A stretch of DNA of 33,195 nt from Sulfuricurvum kujiense (GCA_002742695.1 DLUI01000063.1:1-33195), one strand, 5' to 3'; positions 6,467-15,483 are shown, numbered from the stretch's first letter. Translations and numbers: made by a program. Notes: generated from the sequence alone by a model not told the origin.

Positions 6467-8392
6467 ATGGCAAAAAAAGAAGTTGTAACGGATTATTGGG
6501 TTCGCGATTTATTAAAAGAAGCAAATATCGAATTAGAACCACAGGGTAGCACTATTATTGAAATTGATAATGCTTTAAAAAGTGCATCAAAAAAAGGCAC
6601 TGGTAACGTAGGATTTCCTGAATTCGTTGGTGTCATCAAAGATTTTTTATTAGTGATTGAGAATAAAGCCGACTTGTCAAAACATATTAAAATGAATAAT
6701 GATGGACAAATCAGTCTTGAGCCAAAAGATGTAAAAGATTACGCGATTAATGGGGCTTTATTTTATGGGCAACATTTAGCAAAAAATACTTCATATAAAA
6801 AAATTATTGCTTTCGGTATCTCTGGAAATCCAAAAAAACATAAAATTAGCCCTATCTATATTGACGAAACAGAGTGGTATAGAGAACTGCCTGATGTTGA
6901 GTCTTTTATTTCATTTACAGAAAAAAATATTGAAGAGTATTACACAAGAGAAGTATTAAAAGAAGAAACGAATCAAGAAAAAGAGACAGCAGAAATTTTG
7001 CAAGATGCAGCAAATCTACACGAAGATTTGAGAAATTATGGAAATTTAAAAGATGTTGACAAGCCATTGATTGTATCTGGGATTTTACTAGCACTTAGAG
7101 AATCTGATTTTGGCAACTTCTCTATTAAAGATTTAACAGGTGACACAATTAAGACGGATGGACAGAAAATTTACGATGCAATCGTATTTAACTTAACAAG
7201 AGCGAATGTATCTCCTGAAGTGAAAAAAGATAAGATTCTGAGCCAATTTGCACTCATCAAAGACACTCAGGTGTTAAATGAAATAAATCCTAAGTTGAAC
7301 AAAACACCATTAAAGCATTACACTGAATTTTTAGATGATAAGATTTATAGAAACATAAAATACGCAAGATCATCAGAAGACTATTTGGGAAGATTTTATG
7401 GTGAGTTTATGTCCTACTCTGGAGGTGATGGGCAATCTTTAGGTATTGTTCTCACTCCAAAGCATATCACTGATTTGTTTTGTGAATTGATTGATATTAG
7501 CCCCTTTGATATCGTCTTAGACCCTTGCTGTGGAACAGGAGGTTTTCTCGTTGCCGCAATGCACCATATGTTAGAACAAACCGATACTGAGGCTTTGAAA
7601 AAGAGCATTAAACAAAAACAGCTTCACGGATTTGAATTACAGCCCTATATGTTTACAATAGCCACCACAAATATGATTCTGAGAGGCGATGGTAAAAGCA
7701 ATTTAATCAATGACGACTTTCTGAAACAAGATTCAAATAAATTACAGCTCAAACAAGCAACAGTAGGGATGATAAATCCTCCATATTCTCAAGGTTCGAA
7801 ACAAAACCCTGATTTATATGAAATAGCCTTTACAGAACACTTGTTGGATTCATTAATGGTTGGTGGAAGATGCGTTGTGATTGTTCCACAATCTTCTGTA
7901 ACAGGTAAGACAAAAGAAGAAGAGGCAATAAAAGTAAATATATTAAAGAAACATACTTTAGAGGGCGTTATAACTCTGAATAAAAATACATTTTATGGAG
8001 TAGGAGTAAATCCGTGTATAGCTATCTTTACGGCAGGTGAACCACATCCAAAAGATAAAGAATGCAAATTTATAAACTTTGAGAATGATGGATATAAAGT
8101 CAGTAAGCACATAGGGCTTGTAGAAACCGAACAAGCCAAAGACAAAAAACAACATTTAATTGATGTATGGTTTGACAGGATAGAATCAGAAACGAATTTT
8201 TGTGTTAAAACGAGCATAGAGGAAGATGACGAATGGCTTCACAGCTTCTATTATTTTAATGATGAAATTCCAACGGATGCAGAGTTTCAGAAAACTATTG
8301 GAGACTATTTATCGTTTGAATTTTCTATGATAATGCAAAATAGAGGTTATTTATTTGGGCTTGAGCAAGATGCAGATGTCAATAATGCTTAG
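6467..8392 (+). CDS. Nuclease-methyltransferase subunit of a BcgI-like Type IIB R-M system
   Basis: This 641-residue protein joins cutting and adenine methylation. The N-terminal part has a PD-(D/E)xK nuclease pattern: P51-E52, then E65-N-K67 within KDFLLVIENKAD. A helical HsdM-like part follows. The N6-adenine methyltransferase core shows LTPKHITDLF (from 329), the SAM motif LDPCCGTGGFL (351-361) and the catalytic NPPY (437-440). Length and order match BcgI subunit A (about 637 residues), which cuts on both sides of its site. GGAG at 6456-6459 precedes ATG 6467. The specificity gene overlaps the 3' end. No separate HsdR gene is present, so a classical Type I system is unlikely. All catalytic motifs look intact. 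Confidence 0.88.
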   Translation: MAKKEVVTDYWVRDLLKEANIELEPQGSTIIEIDNALKSASKKGTGNVGFPEFVGVIKDFLLVIENKADLSKHIKMNNDGQISLEPKDVKDYAINGALFYGQHLAKNTSYKKIIAFGISGNPKKHKISPIYIDETEWYRELPDVESFISFTEKNIEEYYTREVLKEETNQEKETAEILQDAANLHEDLRNYGNLKDVDKPLIVSGILLALRESDFGNFSIKDLTGDTIKTDGQKIYDAIVFNLTRANVSPEVKKDKILSQFALIKDTQVLNEINPKLNKTPLKHYTEFLDDKIYRNIKYARSSEDYLGRFYGEFMSYSGGDGQSLGIVLTPKHITDLFCELIDISPFDIVLDPCCGTGGFLVAAMHHMLEQTDTEALKKSIKQKQLHGFELQPYMFTIATTNMILRGDGKSNLINDDFLKQDSNKLQLKQATVGMINPPYSQGSKQNPDLYEIAFTEHLLDSLMVGGRCVVIVPQSSVTGKTKEEEAIKVNILKKHTLEGVITLNKNTFYGVGVNPCIAIFTAGEPHPKDKECKFINFENDGYKVSKHIGLVETEQAKDKKQHLIDVWFDRIESETNFCVKTSIEEDDEWLHSFYYFNDEIPTDAEFQKTIGDYLSFEFSMIMQNRGYLFGLEQDADVNNA

Positions 8393-9440
8393 TGATAGAG
8401 AATGGAAAGGATTTTTGTTAAGTGGAGATGATGGTATATTTCAAAATTATCACGGTAAAAGACTTACTAAAGATGACCGTAAAGAAGGTGATATTCCATT
8501 GCTAACAGCTGGAGAACAAAGACAAGGAGTGGCTGAATTCGTTTCTAATCTTTCAATGGAGGTATTCGAAGATTTTATCTCAATTGATATGTTTGGAAAC
8601 TCATTTTACCACAAGCATAAATGCTGTGGCGATGATAATATATACTTTTTTATCAATGATGATCTATCAGAATATGTTAAATTATTTATAACGAATTCAA
8701 TTGGCTACCAAAAAGACAAATATTCATATGGAAAGCAATTTAGACAAAAAAATGCCGACTCTTCAAAAATATTACTTCCAGTGAACCCTAATAATTCAGA
8801 TGAACCAGATTATGATCTTATGGAACAATACATAAAATCAATAATAGGAAGAAAAGTAGAATTTTATAAACAATATACAAAAACAATGTTAAGCAAATTG
8901 GAGTATAAAGAGATACAGAAGCTCGAAGAGATGGAATGGGATGGATTTGAGGTTGGGAAGCTTTTTAAATTTCAAACTGGAAAATCAAAAGGGTTGAATC
9001 ATTTAGAAAAGACAATAAATGGCATTAACTATTTAGGAGCGACAAATAGAAATAATGGTGTTTTATGTCAAGTTAAAAACAATGAGGAGATGATACAAAA
9101 AGGAAACTGCATTGCTTTTATTAGGAATGGAGAAGGGTCAATGGGATATGCCGTCTATAAATCAGAAGACTTTATCGCTACCTCCGATATTACGGCTGGA
9201 TATGCAGACTTTTTAAATAGACATATTGGTTTATTCATTACCACCGTATCAGATAAAATCAGAGGGAAATATAATTTTGGCTACAAAAGAAGTGACACGA
9301 GATTGAAGAAAGAAAAACTTTTACTTCCGGTTAATGATAAAGGTGAACTAGACTATGAATTTATGGAGCAGTATATGAAGAATTTGGAGTATAAAAAAAT
9401 TAAGCTATACCTAGATTTTTTAGAAAATCAAAACAGATAA
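8370..9440 (+). CDS. Specificity subunit of the BcgI-like system
   Basis: About 356 residues, close to BcgI subunit B (about 341). It holds two half repeats, each a target-recognition domain plus a connecting helix. The first begins REWKGFLLSG and ends ILLPVNPNNSDEPDYDLMEQ; the second begins MEWDGFEVGKLFKFQTGKSK and ends LLLPVNDKGELDYEFMEQYM. Such duplicated domains recognise the two halves of a split, bipartite DNA site. The gene overlaps the methyltransferase by 23 bases, so translation is coupled. ATG 8370, 8376 and 8385 are all in frame and none has a strong ribosome site; 8370 is taken as the first ATG. The recognition sequence cannot be read from the protein. Confidence 0.85.
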   Translation: MQMSIMLSDREWKGFLLSGDDGIFQNYHGKRLTKDDRKEGDIPLLTAGEQRQGVAEFVSNLSMEVFEDFISIDMFGNSFYHKHKCCGDDNIYFFINDDLSEYVKLFITNSIGYQKDKYSYGKQFRQKNADSSKILLPVNPNNSDEPDYDLMEQYIKSIIGRKVEFYKQYTKTMLSKLEYKEIQKLEEMEWDGFEVGKLFKFQTGKSKGLNHLEKTINGINYLGATNRNNGVLCQVKNNEEMIQKGNCIAFIRNGEGSMGYAVYKSEDFIATSDITAGYADFLNRHIGLFITTVSDKIRGKYNFGYKRSDTRLKKEKLLLPVNDKGELDYEFMEQYMKNLEYKKIKLYLDFLENQNR

Positions 9441-9465
9441 TAGATTTTTTCTATAAGAGTATAAG

Positions 9466-9513
9466 TTGGAACCCCGTGTCAAGTACGAGGATGACGAAAC
9501 CTTGTCATTCCTA
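9466..9513. repeat. Decayed copy of the palindromic repeat
   Basis: TTGGAACCCCGTGTCAAGTA and the following CGAGGATGACGA align with the right half of the repeat at 6083-6112, sharing TGGA, CCGTG and ATGACGA in the same orientation. The stem CCCCGT/ACGAGG has one mismatch. A second small inverted pair, GGATGAC/GTCATTCC, follows. Confidence 0.45.
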
Positions 9514-9533
9514 AGAAAGTGGTAGTTTAGTTC

Positions 9534-9561
9534 TGAATGAATAAAATCTATTATTCATTCA
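9534..9561. other. 11-bp inverted repeat across the right island end
   Basis: TGAATGAATAA (9534-9544) pairs perfectly with TTATTCATTCA (9551-9561) around a six-base loop. The right arm runs into the 18-bp repeat and includes the nhaA stop. It may be a shared terminator for the convergent specificity and nhaA genes, although no T run follows on either strand, or a recombination site arm. Confidence 0.5.
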
Positions 9562-10742
9562 AACCCATCAGATTTAAGCGGTTTAGTTAAAAAATAGCGT
9601 AATACCGCATATCCGATCACTCCGGAGAGGAGTGATCCTAGTAATATCCCCAGCCTTTCATCGCATAAAGCGAGACCTCCGGCTCTGGCATGCTCAAATG
9701 CAAGAGAGCCGATGAATAACGACATCGTAAACCCGATCCCGCTGATGATTGAAACGCCGTAGAGTTGTCCCCAATTAACACCGTAAGGGAGTTTTCCAAA
9801 TCCCATCCAAACCGCCAATGCACTAAATAAAAATACCCCTGCTTGTTTGCCGATAAAGAGGCCGAATGCGATTCCAAGAGTAATGTTATCGTAGAAATCC
9901 TGTGCCGAAATATTGGAAAAGCCGATGCCGGTATTGGCAAACGCGAACAGCGGCAAAATGATAAAGTTGACCGGTGCGTGGAGGGAGTGCTCAAGTGCAT
10001 GGAAAGAGGGTTTGTTGTTTTTAAGCGGAATCAGTAACCCCAGAATGACGCCGGCTAGGGTGGCGTGAACCCCTGATTTTAAAACCGCTGTCCATAAGAC
10101 GATACCGACCAATATGTATGCGGTGTGGTTGATAACTCCTTTGATATTCATGATAATTAAAAGAGCGATCATAGTCGCCGCAGTGATTAATGAAACGCTT
10201 GATAGCTCGGAGGTATAAAAAAGGGCAATGATGATAATCGCACCCAAATCATCAATAATCGCCAGTGCTAAAAGAAAAAGTTTAAGCCCTTTGGGGACGC
10301 GATCTCCCAAAAGGGTCAATATACCTAGAGCAAATGCGATATCGGTAGCAGAGGGGATCGCCCACCCCTGAAGCGCTATAGGATTGTTCCAGTTGAACCA
10401 TGCATAAATGAGCGAGGGGACTGCCATCCCACCCAGTGCGGCAAAAGCGGGAACGGCTATCGCTTTGGGATCACTGAGAGAGCCCTCAATCACTTCACGT
10501 TTAATCTCCAAACCGATCATAAAGAAAAAGACGGCCATAAGACCGTCATTGATCCATAGAAGAAGCGGTTTGGCAATTACGAGTTCTCCGATGCTGATAA
10601 CAACGGGAATCGACGTCAGTGCATCGTACAATGAGTGAAGATTTGTATTTGCCATGATCATAGCGAAAAGCGTGGCTAAAACAAGGAGTATTCCGGTGGC
10701 TGATTCAAGTTTAAAAAAATTCAGCAGAGAGTATTTGAGCAT
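9555..10742 (-). CDS. nhaA: Na+/H+ antiporter NhaA
   Basis: Exports Na+ (or Li+) in exchange for protons across the inner membrane and so regulates pH and sodium. The 395 residues and roughly twelve hydrophobic segments match the family (E. coli 388). The ion site is visible: D134 in SATDIAFALG and D164/D165 in AIIDDLGAI, equivalent to E. coli D133, D163 and D164. The conserved lysine of LFIGKQAGV and the N-terminal INDGLMAVFFFMIGLEIKRE are also present. AAGGAAAC lies before ATG 10742. The stop is now TGA, using two island bases; before the insertion it would have been TAA at the same codon. The DUF389 gene lies 71 bases upstream on the same strand. Confidence 0.97.
   Translation of the reverse strand: MLKYSLLNFFKLESATGILLVLATLFAMIMANTNLHSLYDALTSIPVVISIGELVIAKPLLLWINDGLMAVFFFMIGLEIKREVIEGSLSDPKAIAVPAFAALGGMAVPSLIYAWFNWNNPIALQGWAIPSATDIAFALGILTLLGDRVPKGLKLFLLALAIIDDLGAIIIIALFYTSELSSVSLITAATMIALLIIMNIKGVINHTAYILVGIVLWTAVLKSGVHATLAGVILGLLIPLKNNKPSFHALEHSLHAPVNFIILPLFAFANTGIGFSNISAQDFYDNITLGIAFGLFIGKQAGVFLFSALAVWMGFGKLPYGVNWGQLYGVSIISGIGFTMSLFIGSLAFEHARAGGLALCDERLGILLGSLLSGVIGYAVLRYFLTKPLKSDGFE
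9557..9574 (+). repeat. Right 18-bp direct repeat of the island (attR-like)
   Basis: ATTCAAACCCATCAGATT, identical to 5382-5399. On the minus strand it encodes the last residues of NhaA (SDGFE) plus the first base of its TGA stop. Next to it on the plus strand is TAA (9575-9577), the probable original stop of the DUF502 gene. Confidence 0.85.
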
Positions 10743-10813
10743 ATGTTTCCTTAATCAGGATACATGATAGAAAAACTAAGTTAACGGTTAGAAAATATAG
10801 AAGACGGCAAAAT

Positions 10814-12178
10814 CTAATGGATGATGATTTTTACGTTATCCGATTTCGTTCTCATTTTGAGCCATTTTTCTATTTTTGCCCGTTCTCCTCTTGAGAGCCG
10901 TTTTTTAGTCTCGACATTGAGAATCAGGCGATTTTCACTGACGTTACGTTCCACTGCCGTTTCATCATAATTTTGGGACAAGACAACATTGGTAACTTTA
11001 GGAAAGAGGGTTTCCAGTTCATTGGGGATAGCACTGTAATAGTCGCGGTTACGTGATAAAAGAGACATCTCCTCTTTTAATCGGGCGATCTCTTTCTCTT
11101 TAGCTTGCAGATCGGCTTTTGTATTTTGATACAAATCGGTGATGATATCGGCTTTGAGTGTGGAGACGTCAACATCTTCGCGTTCGCCGTTTTGATACAC
11201 TTTGAGTTTGGCTTTTTCCAACCCTTCAGCATTTAGCCGTATGATAATGGTATCGAGTTCGCTCTTGGGAACATAGTCTCCGATCAGAAATACTTTTACT
11301 TCGTAGGTTTTTGGGTTGATTTTTACCTGAGCCACATTTGTGTTTTTAAAATTCAGGTGTTCGTTTACAAAGGCGGTCGCTTTGGCTTTAAAGACCTCTT
11401 GTCCGACGAGCTGATAGGCCAAATATGAACTTGGCAGGATCGTAAGAAGCGCTACGGCAACGATATAGCGCTGTGCCCGCTTGGCAACATCGGAGTCGAC
11501 GTATTTTTTCTCCGCCACATTAAATGCGCGAACGACTAAAAATGCCGATAATGCGATGAAAACAAAGTTGATGGTGTAGAGGTAAAATGCTCCGAAGAAA
11601 TAGCTCCAATGTCCTGTTGCCAAACCAAATCCAGCAGTGCACAGGGGCGGCATCAATGCTGTTGCAATAGCAACACCGGGGATAACGTTTGTCTTTTCTT
11701 TGCGTGTGATCGCAACGATTCCGGCCAATCCACCGAAAAGTCCGATCAAGACATCCCACACGGTCGGTGTCGTCCGTGCAAGGAGTTCTGATTGGGCGGT
11801 ATCGAGCGGTGAGATCCAAAAATAAAGGGTAGAGGTAAGAAGACCGATAAGGGTTGCGATAGCCAGATTTTTAAATGCTCTTCGCAGAAGGGTAAAATCG
11901 TTAATTCCCGCTCCGTATCCGATCCCCATAATCGGTCCCATCAGCGGAGAGATAAGCATCGCTCCGATAATAACGGCGGTGGAATTGACGTTTAGACCGA
12001 TGGATGCGACGAAAATAGCAAACATTAAAATCCAGAGATTTGCCCCTTTCATATGAATGTCGCCACGGATACGCTCATCAATAATAGTATCGTCAGCTTT
12101 ATCCTCAAAAAGGCTTAAGCGTTCACGCAAGAGCTGTTTTGCCGTTATCCAGAAACGGTGTTCTTCAATGTTGGTCAT
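10814..12178 (-). CDS. DUF389 family membrane protein
   Basis: A 454-residue inner-membrane protein of unknown function. After a short cytoplasmic start, about six hydrophobic segments cover residues 45-260, including the family signature VIIGAMLISPLMGPIMGIGY. The C-terminal half (from about 265) is soluble, with an alpha/beta part, a coiled-coil stretch near residues 345-375 (KADLQAKEKEIARLKEEMSL) and a final small fold. AAAGGCGAG precedes ATG 12178. The protease gene ends 29 bases upstream, so the two are probably in one transcript. Transport or osmotic stress roles have been guessed for the family, but nothing here decides this. Confidence 0.88.
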   Translation of the reverse strand: MTNIEEHRFWITAKQLLRERLSLFEDKADDTIIDERIRGDIHMKGANLWILMFAIFVASIGLNVNSTAVIIGAMLISPLMGPIMGIGYGAGINDFTLLRRAFKNLAIATLIGLLTSTLYFWISPLDTAQSELLARTTPTVWDVLIGLFGGLAGIVAITRKEKTNVIPGVAIATALMPPLCTAGFGLATGHWSYFFGAFYLYTINFVFIALSAFLVVRAFNVAEKKYVDSDVAKRAQRYIVAVALLTILPSSYLAYQLVGQEVFKAKATAFVNEHLNFKNTNVAQVKINPKTYEVKVFLIGDYVPKSELDTIIIRLNAEGLEKAKLKVYQNGEREDVDVSTLKADIITDLYQNTKADLQAKEKEIARLKEEMSLLSRNRDYYSAIPNELETLFPKVTNVVLSQNYDETAVERNVSENRLILNVETKKRLSRGERAKIEKWLKMRTKSDNVKIIIH

Positions 12179-12207
12179 TTGCTCGCCTTTTGCAAATTGC
12201 TAATCTA

Positions 12208-13305
12208 TTATTCAAACTCATCAAACTTCGGCTCAGGGGCTTTGAATTTTTCACTGAGAAACTTTTGATAACGGGGAGCACTGTCGAAGAGTTTCCGCAA
12301 CGCCCATGTACCGTGCATTTCACTGAGCGATGAATCGACGATCACATAGGAGAGATAGACGGTGTTCTCGTTGATCGAAAACTGCAATCGCTCCAGTGCA
12401 CTGTTTTCCCCTAATAAATAATCATACAGTGCTTCGATATTCTCTTGCGGAATACGGCAGAGTGCCGAATCGGCAATGACGATACCGTTATCGTAATAGT
12501 TGATGTCGATACGGGTTGTTCCTATCTCAAACCGCCAGCTCCGCTGACTCCGTCTGGATAGGGTCACATTAATCTTCAGAGCTTCTAAAATCTTTTCAAT
12601 CAATGCCACGACACCAGAGGGTTTATACCCCTCACGGCGTCGTTTTGCAACGTCGAGTTTCGTTCCGCATTTTGGGCAATAATCATTTTGGATTGTGGAT
12701 TCTACAATTAGATTTTTACATGAACCGCATCGGATAACATCTTCGGTTTTTAGAGCTCGGAACTGATCAAGTGCCTCTTTGAGAGTGTATGAGGGGAGGG
12801 CAAAGCCAAGGTTATTGGAGTTCTGGATGATAAACGTGTTGACACCGATCACCTCTGCAGAGTCGTTAAGGAGCGGCCCTCCGCTGTTTCCGGGATTGAT
12901 GGCGGCATCGAATTGGATGTATTCCACCTCTCCTTGGAGACGGGAGGCTTTGGAGACGATCCCTTCCGTCGTAGAGTAATTAAGTCCGTAGGGATGGCCG
13001 ATGGCAATGACTCCATTTCCGTCTTGTACGGGGATTTCGGAGAGAACCAAAGGATTTTTGCACTCGATAGAGATAGGGGAGCGGATAAATGCGAGATCAA
13101 ATGCAGGATCGTCATAGATGACCGTACCGATGGTTTTAGGGAGGGTTTTGGTACTGATGAGTACCTCTTTGAGGCCACTGACGACATGCGAGTTGGTTAT
13201 GATAAGCTCTCCGATGAGAAAACCGCTTCCGCTGCCGTAGGGGTTAGTGATCTGGACGATACTTTCAATCGTTTGTTCGACCATTTTTTGGGTGGCTGTA
13301 TTCAT
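12208..13305 (-). CDS. Intracellular trypsin-like serine protease with zinc ribbon
   Basis: A 365-residue protein of the HtrA/trypsin fold without signal peptide or membrane segment, so probably cytoplasmic. The catalytic triad is complete: H40 (TNSHVV), D70 (FDLAFI) and S141 (NPGNSGGPL). No PDZ domain follows. Instead there is a zinc ribbon with CxxC pairs C193/C196 and C210/C213, then an alpha/beta domain (about 228-345, RFEIGTTRIDINYYDNGIVI) that looks like the YbjN/type III secretion chaperone fold. The start lies two bases after the stop of the upstream gene, which suggests a shared job. The fold of the C-terminal domain is inferred from its strand pattern; substrates are unknown. Confidence 0.82.
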   Translation of the reverse strand: MNTATQKMVEQTIESIVQITNPYGSGSGFLIGELIITNSHVVSGLKEVLISTKTLPKTIGTVIYDDPAFDLAFIRSPISIECKNPLVLSEIPVQDGNGVIAIGHPYGLNYSTTEGIVSKASRLQGEVEYIQFDAAINPGNSGGPLLNDSAEVIGVNTFIIQNSNNLGFALPSYTLKEALDQFRALKTEDVIRCGSCKNLIVESTIQNDYCPKCGTKLDVAKRRREGYKPSGVVALIEKILEALKINVTLSRRSQRSWRFEIGTTRIDINYYDNGIVIADSALCRIPQENIEALYDYLLGENSALERLQFSINENTVYLSYVIVDSSLSEMHGTWALRKLFDSAPRYQKFLSEKFKAPEPKFDEFE

Positions 13306-13307
13306 AC

Positions 13308-14657
13308 TTACACCTCCGTATAATCGAGATTTTTGATTTGAAGATAATAGCTTTGGCTGAAATGATCTAAATCACTGTAATTGAGGTGTTCTGAAAAATC
13401 ATTTAGTCCTTTGTAACGGCTCATATACGGTTCTATCGATTCACGTATCCGTTGTGCGATGAGGTTCTCTTTAAAGGATTTACTCAGCGGGTCGTACAGC
13501 GGCGTCTCCCCTGCGGCTTTGAAAAAATCGGAGGCGTAGATTTCGACGTGCAGATGAAGGAGCGAGCGAAGTGAGGGGTGAAGCCCGTAGTTGTAGAGGA
13601 TATAGAGGGAAATATAGCGGTAAATGACGGTGATGACATAGGTTGAGCGGTTGTTTTTGTACCAGCGAACTTTCCCCAGCGACTCTTCGATAAAGGCTGA
13701 AATCTCATCGTGCATTGCCTGCTCGAATGGGGAAAACGTATAGGCTGAGTTGTAGAACTGCGTTGCGAACGATTCGATATCCATAGCTTCAAGTTCAGTG
13801 AGATATTGTTCCAAATCGACGTTTTTATCCTCGGTCAGTTTCTCATCGTCCATAAAATAGCCGTTGATTTTTTCACTGATATTTTTAGCCATTTTTTTGT
13901 GGGGGAGGAGAAGATAATCGATTTGCAAGAGGAGGGCAAGATAGCTAAACGAGGTCATCCCCGTATTGTCGTTGGATAAAAGGCCGATAAGGCTTTGCTT
14001 GGTCTCTTGAATCCATTGCTGCATAAAAGTGAAGTTCACCTCAATTTTTTCACGAGGAACACTGAGGAGATGTTCGGTATCCAGCAGTAGTGATTCATCA
14101 AATTCACCGGCTATAAACTCTTTTTCAAAATCGGCATTAAGGGCTATTTCACGGAGAGGGTAAAAGATTTTTTGGGGGGTTATGGTGGCATTATCGAGGC
14201 GGATAGAGAGTTTTACAACCCCTTTTGATTCACTGAATCGGCAATAGGTAAGCTGAAAATCACGCTCTAAAAAACGGCGTTTGATCGCGACGTGAAGTTT
14301 GTCGCTCAGCGCAATATCGGCATGGGCTTCAAACGATGTCAGAGTAGCCACCCCTTTGATGAGAGCATACCCTTGAGTGAGGCTGAAATGGAGCGATTCT
14401 TCAAGACGCTCAATACTTAGATGGGGGGAGGGATAGGTGTTCTTTTGGTGAATGAGGGAGGATAAAAAATACTCATATCCGCTGAGAATATCACCGTCCA
14501 TGAAAGCTGCTGATGAGCGTTCAAACAGTTCTCTTTCATCCGTATTCGGAAGAGCGTGTATCCCCCGTCCATACTGTGGAGCACGGTGCATTGGGAGTGG
14601 ATTTAACCATGTTTTAAACGTATCGAACAGCCGCACTTCATTTTTTCCTTTATCCAT
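13308..14657 (-). CDS. Hypothetical protein coupled to the protease
   Basis: About 449 residues, not recognised. No signal peptide or clear membrane span is seen; a mildly hydrophobic helix (TYVITVIYRYISLYILYNYG) lies around residues 360-385. The N-terminal part holds MHRAPQYGRGIHALPNTDER, the middle looks alpha/beta and the C-terminal half helical. It is the first gene of a minus-strand run and its stop is two bases from the protease start, so the two may form a pair. The frame extends to a TTG at 14678 that has a fair TAAGG ribosome site; ATG 14657 (MDKGKNEVRLFD) is taken but has a poor one. The start is therefore uncertain. Confidence 0.65.
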   Translation of the reverse strand: MDKGKNEVRLFDTFKTWLNPLPMHRAPQYGRGIHALPNTDERELFERSSAAFMDGDILSGYEYFLSSLIHQKNTYPSPHLSIERLEESLHFSLTQGYALIKGVATLTSFEAHADIALSDKLHVAIKRRFLERDFQLTYCRFSESKGVVKLSIRLDNATITPQKIFYPLREIALNADFEKEFIAGEFDESLLLDTEHLLSVPREKIEVNFTFMQQWIQETKQSLIGLLSNDNTGMTSFSYLALLLQIDYLLLPHKKMAKNISEKINGYFMDDEKLTEDKNVDLEQYLTELEAMDIESFATQFYNSAYTFSPFEQAMHDEISAFIEESLGKVRWYKNNRSTYVITVIYRYISLYILYNYGLHPSLRSLLHLHVEIYASDFFKAAGETPLYDPLSKSFKENLIAQRIRESIEPYMSRYKGLNDFSEHLNYSDLDHFSQSYYLQIKNLDYTEV

Positions 14658-14702
14658 TATGAAGCTTAGTGTAATCAAAGCAACCTTAAAGCGACAATAA
14701 AG

Positions 14703-14708
14703 TATAAT
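14703..14708 (+). promoter_or_regulatory. -10 box for the pyrH operon
   Basis: A consensus TATAAT lies 47 bases before the pyrH ATG, in the short gap to the divergent hypothetical gene. The predicted leader begins near GCCC-N10-GGGC (14709-14726), a weak hairpin. Confidence 0.55.
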
Positions 14709-14721
14709 GCCCCTAATTTAA

Positions 14722-15465
<744 letters not shown>

Positions 15466-15483
15466 ACTAAAAGGATCATTACT

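Larger units (their letters stand above)
5382..9574. mobile_element. Restriction-modification island bounded by 18-bp direct repeats
   Basis: The block between two perfect 18-bp repeats carries an R-M pair, a HTH gene, small peptides, an RNA gene and a gene remnant. Its genes are clearly AT-richer than the DUF502 and nhaA genes on either side. The host genes run convergently, and removing the insert plus one repeat copy restores a clean overlapping end for both. No integrase or transposase is visible, so movement would depend on enzymes elsewhere or on recombination. Insertion with long target duplication has been described for R-M units in Helicobacter pylori, a relative in the same phylum, and fits this picture. 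Confidence 0.75.

Noticed and set aside
6467-9440. Classical Type I restriction system (HsdM/HsdS)
   Set aside because: No HsdR gene is present, and the methyltransferase carries its own N-terminal nuclease motif, as in BcgI-like Type IIB enzymes.
9441-9556. Integrase or transposase fragment at the right island end
   Set aside because: Neither strand gives a reading frame of useful length or a recombinase motif in this gap; only repeats are visible.
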